Origin: Candidatus Gemmiger stercoripullorum
GTDB lineage: Bacteria > Bacillota > Clostridia > Oscillospirales > Ruminococcaceae
DNA length: 64,000 nt
Reading direction: 5' to 3'
Assembly: GCA_019119365.1 (NCBI GenBank)
Contig: DWXD01000014.1
Location: 1-64,000, forward strand
The position numbers were made by a program, and so were the translations under genes. Shown here piece by piece: positions 37,306 to 46,275 of this stretch. The stretch's first letter is position 1, and each line of letters opens with the position of its first letter. The notes under the pieces are model-generated. The model was not told where the DNA came from, searched no databases, and was given only the letters and a program-made list of their open reading frames with translations.

Positions 37306-38649
37306 TCAGCGTTTTCCGAGCTTGCGGCGGCCTTCCTCGTTCAGGGCGATGAGCATGGCCGCCACCCAGATGAAGGCATAGACCGCCACCGTGATCATGG
37401 TCAGGATGACCACGACCCTGAAGTAGGTGGAGCTGAAAAACTCCCCTACGCGGGCCATCGTGTACAGGACCTGATTGCGGGAGATCGTGCTGCCCGCGAT
37501 CAGTTCGACCGTGCCGACCTCCTCGCCTTCGATCGACAGCGTAACGGTGCCGACGACATCCCCCTGCGTGATGGGGGCGGCCAGGCTTTCGGGCAGGTCG
37601 AAGGTCTGCTCGGTGACGGCGGCGCCGCCCTCCCGCGGGAGCAGCGTCATCATATCGTCGACCGGGTAGAGCATGACGGTGTCGGCCTCGGTGGCATAGC
37701 GCACCGGCAGCTCCGAGATGGGCTGGGTGGTATCCAGCGCCGCCGACACACCAAAGGTGGCAAACGCCCAGTCCATCAGCTGGCCGGTTTCGATCTGGGC
37801 CGGGTTGTCGCCGATATCGGTGGAGGAATGGAGCATGGCGCAGACATAGGTCTCGCCGTCCTGCGTGTGCCAGGAGGCAAAATTCTGCCAGCCGGAGGCC
37901 AGCGAACCGGTTTTGCCGCCGCGGGTATACTCCCGGTAAAGGCTGCTGGCCGGCATGATCATCTTGTCGGTGCTGATGATGGTATAGGGGGCGTCGTGGG
38001 CGCTGGCCTGCGGCACCTGCCAGGTGGCCTCCCCGGCCGCTTCGGCAAAAGCATCGTACTGCATGGCCGTGCGCAGCAACAGGTAGGCATCCCGCGCAGT
38101 GGTCATGTTGCCTTCATCCAAACCGCAGGGGTCGGTAAAGATCGTGCCGGTGCAGCCGATGGCCGCGGCCTCGTCATTCATCATGGCCACAAAGTTGTCG
38201 ATGCTGCCGCCGCCCATGTAGTCGGCGACGATATAGGCCGCCTCGTTGCCGGACTGGACCTCCATCGCATAGAGCAGCGTGCGCAGCGTGTGGGTCTCGC
38301 CGCTGCGGATATCGGCGCTGGAGGCGCCTTTGCCGTAAAGGTAATCATAAATGTAGGCAGGGGCTTCCACCGAGATCGTGTCCAGCTGGTCCTGATAGTT
38401 TTTCAGCAGCAGGATCATGGTCATCAGTTTTGTCAGGCTGGCCGCCTGCACCGGCGTCTCGCTGTTCTTTTCGTAAACGACGAGGTTTGTGTCGGTGTTG
38501 ACGACATAGGCGGCCTCGGCCGTGACCGTGAAGTCCGGGTCATAGCCGGACATAGCGGCCGCCGGGGTCGCCAGCCCCAGCGCGAACAGCAGCGCCGCAA
38601 GCAGCGCTGCCAGGCAGCGGAAAAGTTTTGCAGGAGAAACAGAACGCAT
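37306..38649 (-). CDS. D-alanyl-D-alanine carboxypeptidase (DacF/PBP5 type)
   Basis: A 447-residue low-mass penicillin-binding protein that trims D-Ala from peptidoglycan stem peptides outside the membrane. A signal peptide covers residues 1-32. The active site has Ser71-x-x-Lys74 (ASLTKLM), Ser133-Gly-Asn (VQSGNEA) and Lys246-Thr-Gly (RGGKTGS). A beta-rich PBP5 C-terminal domain follows, and unlike E. coli PBP5 with its amphipathic helix this protein ends in a real transmembrane segment (about 408-432) and a short basic tail. The ATG at 38649 has a TAAGGA site. Confidence 0.93.
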   Translation of the reverse strand: MRSVSPAKLFRCLAALLAALLFALGLATPAAAMSGYDPDFTVTAEAAYVVNTDTNLVVYEKNSETPVQAASLTKLMTMILLLKNYQDQLDTISVEAPAYIYDYLYGKGASSADIRSGETHTLRTLLYAMEVQSGNEAAYIVADYMGGGSIDNFVAMMNDEAAAIGCTGTIFTDPCGLDEGNMTTARDAYLLLRTAMQYDAFAEAAGEATWQVPQASAHDAPYTIISTDKMIMPASSLYREYTRGGKTGSLASGWQNFASWHTQDGETYVCAMLHSSTDIGDNPAQIETGQLMDWAFATFGVSAALDTTQPISELPVRYATEADTVMLYPVDDMMTLLPREGGAAVTEQTFDLPESLAAPITQGDVVGTVTLSIEGEEVGTVELIAGSTISRNQVLYTMARVGEFFSSTYFRVVVILTMITVAVYAFIWVAAMLIALNEEGRRKLGKR

Positions 38650-38718
38650 AGGCAGTTCCTTACACTGTAAATGAAAAAAATCGGTTTCTCGGTTCCAAAG
38701 AAACCACGGGTCAGTTTT

Positions 38719-38724
38719 AGTATA
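38719..38724 (-). promoter_or_regulatory. Extended -10 promoter of the carboxypeptidase-pncB unit
   Basis: On the minus strand TGGTATACT, with TTTCCA 17 bases before it as a weak -35. Confidence 0.5.
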
Positions 38725-38771
38725 CCAAAATTGCAGGCCGATGGAAAGGGCGGCGCAAAATTTCACCGCGG

Positions 38772-40814
38772 TCAGTTGAGCGCCCCGGCCGTTGCGAACA
38801 GGCGCTCCACTTCGTCCGAAAGGGGGCGGTGCGCGGGGTCCGCCAGGTTGGGGTCGGTTTCAAGCAGCGCTTTGGCTTCGGCCTGCGCCACGCGCAGCGT
38901 GCGCGTATCCTGCACAAGATCGGCCACCTGCAAAGTGGGCAGGCCGTGCTGCGCTTCGCCAAAGAAATCGCCGGGGCCGCGCGTTTCCAGGTCGTATCTG
39001 GCGACGGCAAAGCCGTCCGCCGTGCGGCAGAGGAAATGCAGGCGCTCGCGCACTGCCTGGTTTTCATTGTCCGAGATCAGGATGCAGCAGGAATCGGCCG
39101 CCCCGCGCCCCACGCGCCCGCGCAGCTGGTGCAGCGCCGAAAGGCCGAAGCGCTCGGCGTTTTCAATGACCATGACCGTGGCGTTGGGCACGTCGACGCC
39201 GACTTCAATGACGGTGGTGGAGACAAGCACATCCAGCTCCCCCGCCTTGAACTTCTGCATGATCTCGTCCTTTTCCCGGGGTTTGAGCTTGCCGTGCAGA
39301 AGGCCGACGCGGCGGTTTGGCAGCAGGGCGCAGGCGGTCTCGGCATAATATTGCTTGACCGCTTTCATCCCGGCGTCCAGTTCGTTTTCTTCAATGGCCG
39401 GGCAGACGATATAGACCTGATGCCCGGCGGCGATCTGCTTATCCAGAAAGCCGTACATGTCCCGGCGCTTTTTGCCGGTGATAAACCAGGTTTTGACCGG
39501 CTTGCGGCCGGGGGGCAGCTCGTCCAGCACGCTGATGTCCAGGTCGCCGTAAAGCAGCAGCCCCAGCGTGCGCGGGATCGGCGTCGCGCTCATGACAAGC
39601 AGGTGCGGGCTCTGCGCCTTGCCTGCGAGCAGGCCGCGCTGGCGCACGCCGAAACGGTGCTGTTCATCGACAATGGCGAGGCCGAGGTTTTTGAAAACGA
39701 CCTGATCGGTCAGCACGGCATGGGTGCCGACGACCAGCCCGGCGCGCCCGTCTGCAATGGCGGCCAGCGCCACGCGGCGCTCGGCCGCTTTCATCCCGCC
39801 GACGAGCAGCGTCACGTTGACGCCGAAGGGTTCCAGGCGGTCGGCCAGCGTGGCCGCATGCTGGCGGGCCAGGATCTCGGTCGGGGCCAGCAGCGCGCTC
39901 TGCCAGCCGTTTTGCGCCGCAAACCAGATGGCCGCGGCGGCCACCAGCGTTTTGCCGCTGCCGACATCGCCCTGCAGCAGGCGGTTCATCGGCGTCTTGC
40001 CGCACAGGTCCTGCGTGATTTCCTGGGCGGCGCGGCGCTGCGCGCCGGTCGGCGCATAGGGCAGGCTGCGCCAGAACGGCCCCATATCCAGCGGGTGCAT
40101 CGGAGCCCCGGCGGCCCGGCGGCCGTGGCTGCGCAGCAGGAAGATGCCCAGCTGCAGGATGTACAGCTCCTCAAAGATCAGGCGGCGGCGCGCGGCGGCC
40201 GCCTCGGCGGCATCGTGCGGGGCGTGGATGGCCCGCACCGCTTCGGCCTTGCCCGGCATGCGATATTTTGTGAGCAGCTCGGGCGGCAGCGGGTCGGGCA
40301 GATCGGCGGCTGCCTCCAGCGCCGACGCCACGCAGCGGGCAATGCGGCCGGAGGGCAGCCCCTCGGTGGCTGCATAGACCGGCAGCAGCGGGCTGGCCGC
40401 GACCTCTGCCTCGGTCCGCACAAGCGGGTGCAGCATCTCGCGCCGGGTCAGCATGCCGCCGACCCGGCCCTCGAAATAATAGGTCTCGCCGGGGCGCAGG
40501 TTCTGCGCCGCATAGGGAGCGTTGAACCAGGAAAGCGCCAGCGTACCGGAATCATCAGCCGCCAGCACGCGGGTCAGTACACGGCCGCCCTTGATGCGGC
40601 GGTCGCCTTCGCGCTGCAGCACGGTGGCTTTTACACAGCAGTCGACGTCAAACGGCGCCGACGAGACGGTGTAAGGCTGCGTATAGTCGATATAGCGGCG
40701 CGGGTAGTGCAGAAGCAGGTCCCGCACGGTGCGGATGCCGAGCTTTTCAAACTTTTTGGCAAACGAGGGCCCCACGCCCTTGAGATATTGGATCGAACCG
40801 TCCAACGGCGGCAA
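38772..40814 (-). CDS. recG: ATP-dependent DNA helicase RecG
   Basis: A 680-residue branch-migration helicase that remodels stalled forks. The N-terminal wedge domain (IQYLKGVGPSFAKKFEKLGI) is followed by the OB fold, Walker A LLQGDVGSGKTLVAAAA, motif II AIVDEQHRFGVRQR, SATPIPRTL, and the C-terminal helicase half with STTVIEVGVDVPNAT and QLRGRVGRG. The start codon is TTG at 40814: AGGGAGGGG precedes it at ideal distance and no in-frame ATG is near. It follows the fakA terminator. Confidence 0.96.
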   Translation of the reverse strand: MPPLDGSIQYLKGVGPSFAKKFEKLGIRTVRDLLLHYPRRYIDYTQPYTVSSAPFDVDCCVKATVLQREGDRRIKGGRVLTRVLAADDSGTLALSWFNAPYAAQNLRPGETYYFEGRVGGMLTRREMLHPLVRTEAEVAASPLLPVYAATEGLPSGRIARCVASALEAAADLPDPLPPELLTKYRMPGKAEAVRAIHAPHDAAEAAAARRRLIFEELYILQLGIFLLRSHGRRAAGAPMHPLDMGPFWRSLPYAPTGAQRRAAQEITQDLCGKTPMNRLLQGDVGSGKTLVAAAAIWFAAQNGWQSALLAPTEILARQHAATLADRLEPFGVNVTLLVGGMKAAERRVALAAIADGRAGLVVGTHAVLTDQVVFKNLGLAIVDEQHRFGVRQRGLLAGKAQSPHLLVMSATPIPRTLGLLLYGDLDISVLDELPPGRKPVKTWFITGKKRRDMYGFLDKQIAAGHQVYIVCPAIEENELDAGMKAVKQYYAETACALLPNRRVGLLHGKLKPREKDEIMQKFKAGELDVLVSTTVIEVGVDVPNATVMVIENAERFGLSALHQLRGRVGRGAADSCCILISDNENQAVRERLHFLCRTADGFAVARYDLETRGPGDFFGEAQHGLPTLQVADLVQDTRTLRVAQAEAKALLETDPNLADPAHRPLSDEVERLFATAGALN

Positions 40815-40860
40815 TGGAAGCCCCTCCCTTCCCTGCTTTTTTGAAACGGACCGCTTTTAC

Positions 40861-40902
40861 AAAAACAGGACGAACCCGGCAGCGCTGCCAAAATTCGTCC
40901 TG
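40861..40902 (-). terminator. Terminator of fakA
   Basis: On the minus strand CAGGACGAA, an inner GGCAGCGCTGCC hairpin, TTCGTCCTG and then TTTTTGT. Confidence 0.85.
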
Positions 40903-40929
40903 CGGTTGGTGATAGAGCGGGCGTTTTTG

Positions 40930-42621
40930 TTACTCCACGCTGATCATGTAGTAGTACACCGGCTGGCCGCCGCTGATGTGGCTGACCTCGATGTTGCCGC
41001 CGCACTTGCTCTTGACCAGTTCCGCCGTGTGCTCGGCGTCTTCGTTGCTGACATCGCAGCCGGAGATGACCGTGATGAACTGGGTGTCCTTCTTCTTCAT
41101 GCTGCGGGCCAGGCGGTAGGTCATCTTGGTGATATCGGAGCCGGTGGCGACGATCTTGCCGTTTTCCAGCGCCATGATCTCGCCCTTTTTGATCGGTTTG
41201 CCGTCAAACTCGCTGTCGCGCGCCGCATAGGTCACAAGGCCGGTGGCGACCTTCTCGGCAGCCGCCATCATGTTGATGGCGTTGTCCTCGGCGCTGGCCT
41301 CGGGGTCAAAGTTCAGCATGGCGGTCATGCCCTGCGGCACCGTGCGGGTGGGCAGCACCAGCACCTTGCGGTCGGCGAGCTTCTGCGCCTGCTCCGCCGC
41401 CATGATGATGTTCTTGTTGTTGGGCAGAACGAGCACGGTCTGGGCCGGAACGCTTTGGATGGCGGCGAGGACATCCTCGGTGGCCGGGTTCATCGTCTGC
41501 CCGCCGGACACAACGGCGTCCACGCCCAGATCGCCAAAGACGGCGCGCAGGCCTTCGCCCGCGGCCACGGCCACAAAGCCGTAGGGGCGCTCCGGGTCGA
41601 CGGCGGCATAGACGAACTCTTCCCCAGCTGCCGCGTTTTCTTCGGCGGCGGCCTGCTTTTCCAGGCTCTTGCCCTGTTTCTGGCGGGCCAGGAACTGCTC
41701 GTGCATGTTCTCGATCTTGAAGTTGGTCAGGTAGCCGTACTTGATCGCCTCGCTGAGCATAACGCCGGGGTCGGCGGTGTGCACATGGCAGTTGGCGACG
41801 TCGTCATCCTCAATGACGACGACCGAATCGCCGTTGGACTCAAGGAAGGCGCGCAGCTTGGCAATGCTGGCGCCGGGGTCCTTGTGGACAAGGAACTGGG
41901 TGCAGTAGCCGTTCTTGATGTCCTCGACCTTCATCAGGTCGTCGGTAAAAACGCCCTTGCCCGCGGCGTCGCTGTTCAGCTTCGGCTTGGGGGCGACTTC
42001 TTCGCTCTTGACCATGCCGCGCCCGTCAAAGACCTGCTGCATGCCCTCAAACACGATCAGGATGCCCTGGCCGCCCGCATCCACAACACCGGCCTTTTTC
42101 AGCACCGGCAGCAGGTTCGGGGTATCCTCCAGCGCAGCCTGACCGGCGGCCATGACTTCGGCCCACAGGGCCGGAACCTCGGTGGCGGTGGAGGCGGCGG
42201 CCGCTTCGGCCGCCAGGCGGGTGACGGTCAGGATGGTGCCTTCGGTCGGCTTCATGACCGCCTTGTATGCGGCTTCCACGCCCATCTGCAGCGCTTTGGC
42301 CAGGTCGGCCGCCTCCGCCTCCTGCTTGCCCTGCAGCGCCTTGGAGAAGCCGCGGAACAAAAGGCTCGTGATGACGCCGGAGTTGCCGCGCGCGCCGCGC
42401 AGCATGGCGGAGGCCGCCACCTTGCCGGCCTCTGCGACCGTGCAGGTATCGGGCAGCGCTTCCAGCTCCTGGGTGGCCGCGCCGATGGTCATGCTCATGT
42501 TCGTGCCCGTATCACCGTCCGGTACCGGGAACACGTTCAGCTCATCGACGCGGGTGCGCTGGTTGGAAATGTTGTGGGCGCCGGAGAGGATGGCGTCGCG
42601 CAGAGTCTTACCGTTGATCAT
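40930..42621 (-). CDS. Fatty acid kinase FakA-like (DAK2 / YloV family)
   Basis: A 563-residue protein. The N-terminal about 200 residues are the DAK2 nucleotide-binding domain (VFPVPDGDTGTNMSMTIGAA, LRGARGNSGVITSLLFRG); a middle domain contains the cysteine/histidine-bearing DVANCHVHTADPGVMLSEAI; the C-terminal domain has VSGGQTMNPATEDVLAAI and VLPNNKNIIMAAEQA. Members phosphorylate fatty acids held by DegV/FakB proteins, the first step of using exogenous fatty acids in Gram-positive bacteria. A DegV gene is at 21.3 kb. The ATG at 42621 is chosen because GAGGTG lies upstream; the GTG at 42633 is inside that site. Confidence 0.9.
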   Translation of the reverse strand: MINGKTLRDAILSGAHNISNQRTRVDELNVFPVPDGDTGTNMSMTIGAATQELEALPDTCTVAEAGKVAASAMLRGARGNSGVITSLLFRGFSKALQGKQEAEAADLAKALQMGVEAAYKAVMKPTEGTILTVTRLAAEAAAASTATEVPALWAEVMAAGQAALEDTPNLLPVLKKAGVVDAGGQGILIVFEGMQQVFDGRGMVKSEEVAPKPKLNSDAAGKGVFTDDLMKVEDIKNGYCTQFLVHKDPGASIAKLRAFLESNGDSVVVIEDDDVANCHVHTADPGVMLSEAIKYGYLTNFKIENMHEQFLARQKQGKSLEKQAAAEENAAAGEEFVYAAVDPERPYGFVAVAAGEGLRAVFGDLGVDAVVSGGQTMNPATEDVLAAIQSVPAQTVLVLPNNKNIIMAAEQAQKLADRKVLVLPTRTVPQGMTAMLNFDPEASAEDNAINMMAAAEKVATGLVTYAARDSEFDGKPIKKGEIMALENGKIVATGSDITKMTYRLARSMKKKDTQFITVISGCDVSNEDAEHTAELVKSKCGGNIEVSHISGGQPVYYYMISVE

Positions 42622-42664
42622 GGTTCTTAACACCTCATTGTCTTACATCTTTCCGAAGGGGCGG

Positions 42665-43018
42665 TCAGTCGGAGATGATATCATCCACAAACACGTCGAT
42701 CCGCGCGACCTTGAGCCCGGTGGCGCGTTCCACTTCGTCCTGTACGCGGTGGGTGATGCTTTGCGTGATCGAAGCGATGTTGAGCCCGTACCCGACCTTG
42801 ATGTGCAGCGTGATGACCAGGCGGCCGTCCTGCTGGGAGACCGTGACGCCCTTTTCCGGCAGGCTGCCGTTGCGCAGGGTCTGCCGCACTTTGTTGGCCG
42901 GCGGAGTTTCGCCCATGGCGGCGATGCCGTAGCACTGCCTGGCCGCCTGCGCGACCAGACCGGAGAAGTAATCGTTGGTCAGGGAGATATGCCCATAAGG
43001 ATTGACTTTTGTGATCAC
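42665..43018 (-). CDS. Asp23/Gls24-family envelope stress protein (YloU-like)
   Basis: A 117-residue protein with the Asp23 pattern: GHISLTNDYFSGLVAQAARQ near the start, then VTLHIKVGYGLNIASITQSI-like (VITLHIKVGYGLNIAS) and the closing VQDEVERATGLKVARIDVFV. Asp23 proteins attach at the membrane and affect cell-wall stress response. It is directly upstream of the fakA-like gene, an arrangement kept across Firmicutes (yloU-yloV). Its start is GTG at 43018, with AGGAGG eight bases before it. Confidence 0.92.
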   Translation of the reverse strand: MITKVNPYGHISLTNDYFSGLVAQAARQCYGIAAMGETPPANKVRQTLRNGSLPEKGVTVSQQDGRLVITLHIKVGYGLNIASITQSITHRVQDEVERATGLKVARIDVFVDDIISD

Positions 43019-43316
43019 AAGCCGAACCTCCTTTTGTTTGCGAGACCGGCGCCCGGGCGGGCGGCTGCGGGGCAGCGCGCCGGCAGCGCCGTATAATTGT
43101 AGATATTATACACTATTTTTTTTGGTTTGAACAGGGGTCAAATGCAGAAATTCCCGCAGGGAATGACTGCCAAAAACAAAGACATATTTTTGTCAGGCTG
43201 ATTTAACAATTCAGTCACAAAGTTTCCATGCGCGGCGCGTATACTGGTAATGACCAAAACGGGGGCCGCCCGGCCGGGCGGCGGCTGCCGCAAACCACAA
43301 CGCAAGGAGCTCCGTT
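43019..43316. other. Divergent intergenic region, asp23 to CBS gene
   Basis: Roughly 300 bases without a gene. Besides the asp23 promoter it holds a plus-strand TATACT (43240-43245) that may serve the CBS gene and a GC-only hairpin at 43265-43282 in that leader. No small ORF with a convincing start was found. Confidence 0.45.
43105..43110 (-). promoter_or_regulatory. Extended -10 promoter of asp23-fakA
   Basis: On the minus strand TGTATAAT gives a TG-extended perfect -10 in an AT-rich stretch; the -35 is poor (TTCAAA-like). Confidence 0.55.
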
Positions 43317-43784
43317 ATGAATCTGTTGTTTTTTCTCACCCCGAAGCAGGATGTTTTGTTCGTGTACGAGGACTTCACACTGCGCCAGACGCTGGAGAAA
43401 TGGTCAAACCAGCGCTTAGCCACCATCCCTGTGCTGCGGCGCAACGGCGAATATGTAGGCACCATTACCGAAGGCGATATCCTGTGGGGGATCAAAAACC
43501 TGCACGGCCTGGACCTGGAGGCCAGCGAAGATGTGCCGATCTCCAGCTTTCCGCGGCGGCGCGATTACAAAGCCGTGCCGGTGACGACCGATATGCACGC
43601 CCTGCTGCAGGCGGCCATTGACCAGAACTTTGTTCCGGTGGTGGACGACCGCAATGTATTCATCGGCATCGTGCGCCGTACCGTGATCCTGCGCCGCTTT
43701 ACCGAACAGTACGAAGCGGACTGTTCGGGCGATCCCCTTTCGGCTGCGCCGCGCATCCCGCGGCCGGCCGCGCCGCGCGCCTGA
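43317..43784 (+). CDS. CBS-domain protein
   Basis: A 155-residue protein made of two CBS motifs: the first around LATIPVLRRNGEYVGTITEG (residues 34-55) with DILWGI, the second around FVPVVDDRNVFIGIVRRTVI (103-123). A Pro/Ala-rich tail of about 20 residues ends it. CBS pairs bind adenine nucleotides or cyclic di-AMP and act as energy or second messenger sensors. The partner is not visible; the Fe-S aldo-keto reductase follows 37 bases downstream and is probably co-transcribed. The ATG has an AAGGAG site. Confidence 0.87.
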   Translation: MNLLFFLTPKQDVLFVYEDFTLRQTLEKWSNQRLATIPVLRRNGEYVGTITEGDILWGIKNLHGLDLEASEDVPISSFPRRRDYKAVPVTTDMHALLQAAIDQNFVPVVDDRNVFIGIVRRTVILRRFTEQYEADCSGDPLSAAPRIPRPAAPRA

Positions 43785-43821
43785 AGCGCCGCGGAATTTG
43801 TAATGAGAAAGGATGTTCCCC

Positions 43822-44955
43822 ATGAATGTATCCCTGTTCGGCCCCAAAAAGCTCGGTTTCGGCATGATGCGCCTGCCGATGATCCCGGGCGAAAACGGCG
43901 CGCCTGACCGCGTGGACACCGACCAGGTCTGCCGTATGGTGGACGATTTCATCGCACGCGGTTTCTGCTATTTTGACACCGCGCACGGCTACCTGGGCGG
44001 TTTGAGCGAGCAGGCCGTGCGCACCTGCCTGTCCAGCCGCTACCCGCGGGACCGCTACCTGCTGACCGACAAACTGAGCGACAGCTTCTTCCACAAAGAG
44101 GAGGATATCCGCCCGTTCCTGGAAAGCCAGCTGGAGGCCTGCGGCGTCGAATATTTCGACTTCTACCTGCTGCACGCGCTGTCCAGAAACAACTATGAGC
44201 AGTTCTGCCGCTGCAATGCTTTTGAGGTCGCGCAGCAGCTCAAGGCCGAGCGCAAGATCCGCCATGTCGGCTTCTCCTTCCATGACAAGCCGGAATTTTT
44301 GGACCGCGTGCTGACCGAACACCCCGAGATCGAGGCGGTGCAGATCCAGTTCAACTATGCCGATTTTGAAGACCCCGACGTGCAGAGCCATGCCGTGTAT
44401 GACGTCTGCCGCCGCCACGGCAAGCCGGTCATCATCATGGAGCCGGTCAAGGGCGGGCGTCTGGCCCAGCTGCCCGCGGCGGCCGCCGCCGAGCTGGAAA
44501 AGCTGCACGGCGGCAGCGCCGCGAGCTATGCGGTGCGCTTTGCGGCTTCGTTCGAAGGCGTGGAGATGGTGCTGAGCGGCATGAGCAGCGCCGAACAGAT
44601 GCAGGACAATTTGAGCTACATGCAGGATTTCCGCCCGCTGGACGGCGCCGAGAAAGCCGCCGTGGCCCGCGCCTGCACGGTGCTCAAGAGCCAGGACATC
44701 ATCCCCTGCACCAACTGCCGCTACTGTGTAGCCGGGTGCCCCAAGAACATCCTGATCCCCGACCTGTTCGCCTGCCTGAACGCCAGGAAGCAGTATCAGG
44801 ACTGGGACCGCGATTTCTATTACCGCGTCACGACCGAAGGGCACGGCAAGGCGTCCGACTGCATCCGCTGCGGCCAGTGCGAGCATGAATGCCCGCAACA
44901 CCTGGAGATCCGCGAACTGCTGAAGAAGGTGGCCGCCGCGTTCGAGAACGCGTAA
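43822..44955 (+). CDS. Aldo-keto reductase with C-terminal 4Fe-4S ferredoxin domain
   Basis: A 377-residue fusion. The AKR barrel has catalytic Asp and Tyr in YFDTAHGYLGG, Lys in LLTDKLSDS, His in YLLHALSRNN, and the C-terminal barrel motif GMSSAEQMQDNL. Residues about 290-350 have two cluster-binding motifs, CTNCRYCVAGCP and CIRCGQCEHECP, enough for two 4Fe-4S clusters. This family is common in anaerobes; electrons may come from ferredoxin, and the substrate is unknown. The ATG at 43822 is chosen: AAAGGA is before it and overlaps the in-frame ATG at 43813. Confidence 0.9.
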   Translation: MNVSLFGPKKLGFGMMRLPMIPGENGAPDRVDTDQVCRMVDDFIARGFCYFDTAHGYLGGLSEQAVRTCLSSRYPRDRYLLTDKLSDSFFHKEEDIRPFLESQLEACGVEYFDFYLLHALSRNNYEQFCRCNAFEVAQQLKAERKIRHVGFSFHDKPEFLDRVLTEHPEIEAVQIQFNYADFEDPDVQSHAVYDVCRRHGKPVIIMEPVKGGRLAQLPAAAAAELEKLHGGSAASYAVRFAASFEGVEMVLSGMSSAEQMQDNLSYMQDFRPLDGAEKAAVARACTVLKSQDIIPCTNCRYCVAGCPKNILIPDLFACLNARKQYQDWDRDFYYRVTTEGHGKASDCIRCGQCEHECPQHLEIRELLKKVAAAFENA

Positions 44956-44974
44956 GCGCCGGAAATACCGAACA

Positions 44975-45017
44975 CAAAAAAAGCTGCCGGGCGCTTGGGC
45001 GTCCGGCAGTTTTTGGT
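44975..45017. terminator. Terminator of the aldo-keto reductase gene
   Basis: A run of A, GCTGCCGGGCGC, loop, its near-complement GCGTCCGGCAG and five T. Confidence 0.85.
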
Positions 45018-45029
45018 TGGTCAATGCGC

Positions 45030-45066
45030 AAAAAGGGCCGCACGGCAACGCCGTGCGGCCCTTTTC
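45030..45066. terminator. Terminator of the rplJ-rplL operon
   Basis: AAAAGGGCCGCACGGC and GCCGTGCGGCCCTTTT form a perfect stem around AAC, 22 bases past the rplL stop. Together with the preceding hairpin it insulates two converging units. Confidence 0.92.
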
Positions 45067-45087
45067 TTGCGGATAAGGTGAAGAAAC

Positions 45088-45462
45088 TTACTTCAGCTCG
45101 ATCTTCGCGCCGACTTCTTCCAGCTTCTTCTGGATGTCCTCGGCCTCAGCCTTCGGAGCCTGCTCCTTCAGCTTGGCCTCGGGGGTCTCAACGAGCTTCT
45201 TGGCTTCCATCAGGGAAACGCCGGTCAGCTCCTTGACGGTCTTGATGACCTGCATCTTGTTGGCGCCGACGTCCTTCAGGATGACGTCGAACTCGGTCTT
45301 CTCTTCCTCAGCCGGAGCAGCGGCAGCGGCGGCAGCCGGAGCGGCAGCGGCGACGGCGGAAACGCCGAACTCTTCGCAGATGGTGTCCACGAGCTCTTTC
45401 AGCTCCAGGACGGTCATAGTCTTGACAGACTCGACAATGGCAGTGATCTTCTCAGAAGCCAT
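45088..45462 (-). CDS. rplL: Ribosomal protein L7/L12
   Basis: A 124-residue stalk protein: N-terminal dimerisation helices ([19 protein letters not shown]), an Ala-rich hinge of about 20 residues ([17 protein letters not shown]), and the C-terminal factor-binding domain ([31 protein letters not shown]). It recruits translation GTPases to the ribosome. It follows rplJ by 93 bases on the same transcript. Downstream is a terminator and not rpoB, which is unusual. Confidence 0.98.
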   Translation of the reverse strand: MASEKITAIVESVKTMTVLELKELVDTICEEFGVSAVAAAAPAAAAAAAPAEEEKTEFDVILKDVGANKMQVIKTVKELTGVSLMEAKKLVETPEAKLKEQAPKAEAEDIQKKLEEVGAKIELK

Positions 45463-45555
45463 GGTAGGATACCTCCATTAAAATTTTGTTTTGTTGTGCG
45501 CGGCGTCTTGTTTTGTGAGGGGCTTCACGCCGCAGCCCTCATGCAGCCTTCGGGA

Positions 45556-46071
45556 TCAGGCAGCGGGAGTTTCCTCCTGCTTGTCGACGATCCCCTGGAC
45601 CGCAACGGCCAGGCCGCCGATGATCCCGCTGAGGGAGCCGGCCAGCATGGACAGAAGGCCTTCGCGGTTGGGCATGGTGGACAGGCTCTTGACGCCGTTG
45701 GCGTCCAGCAGCTGGCCGTCGCAGAAGCCGCCCTTGACCGTGAAGCGCTTGGACTTGTCGCCTTCCGCATACTTGCACAGGATGCGGGCCGCGGCAGCCG
45801 GGTCCTCCGGGGACAGCGCGATGGCGGTGTCGCCCTTGAAGTACTCGGTCAGACCTTCGTAGGCGGTGCCTTTGACAGCCAGACGCAGCATGGTGTTCTT
45901 GACGACCATATACTCCACGCCGGCCTCACGCAGGTCACGGCGCAGCTTGGTGTCGTTCTCCACGCTGATGCCGTTGTAAGCAACGACAACGCCGGCCAGA
46001 GCGCCGCTGATCTTTTCGTTCATCTCCTTGACGAACGCCTTCTTGGATTCCAGGATCTTTGCACTGGGCAT
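45556..46071 (-). CDS. rplJ: Ribosomal protein L10
   Basis: A 171-residue stalk-base protein (ILESKKAFVKEMNEKISGAL, KNTMLRLAVKGT, GFCDGQLLDANGVKSLSTMP) that anchors L7/L12 dimers through its C-terminal helix. It is preceded by a 5' leader with attenuator structure, consistent with autoregulation by the L10-L12 complex. The ATG has a GAGGTG site. Confidence 0.97.
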   Translation of the reverse strand: MPSAKILESKKAFVKEMNEKISGALAGVVVAYNGISVENDTKLRRDLREAGVEYMVVKNTMLRLAVKGTAYEGLTEYFKGDTAIALSPEDPAAAARILCKYAEGDKSKRFTVKGGFCDGQLLDANGVKSLSTMPNREGLLSMLAGSLSGIIGGLAVAVQGIVDKQEETPAA

Positions 46072-46137
46072 TTAGTTTTCACCTCGTTCCGCTTGTAAGA
46101 TCAAACAGGCAAGCGGCTTTTGTGATTTCGGAAAATC

Positions 46138-46269
46138 AAAAAGCCCCTTCCCCGTTGCCGGGAAAAGGGGCTTAGGACAGCATTGTGTTCAAAGCGCACG
46201 TTTCTCGGCAGGCGGGTTTGCACCCGTTAGGCCGCCCGGGCGGGCGGCACCTGCTGTCTTAAAAACAGC
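46138..46269 (-). promoter_or_regulatory. L10 leader (ribosomal protein autoregulatory leader with attenuator)
   Basis: Between the rplJ promoter and the gene, the RNA contains AAGACAGCAGGTG near its start pairing over a distance with CCTGCCGAG, enclosing a GC-rich hairpin and AACGGGTGCAAACCCG, the layout of Firmicutes L10 leaders. Near the end AAGCCCCTT pairs with AAGGGGCTT and is followed by TTTTT, an intrinsic terminator well before the rplJ start. L10-L12 binding to the upper element is expected to favour termination. Confidence 0.82.
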
Positions 46270-46275
46270 TTAGTT

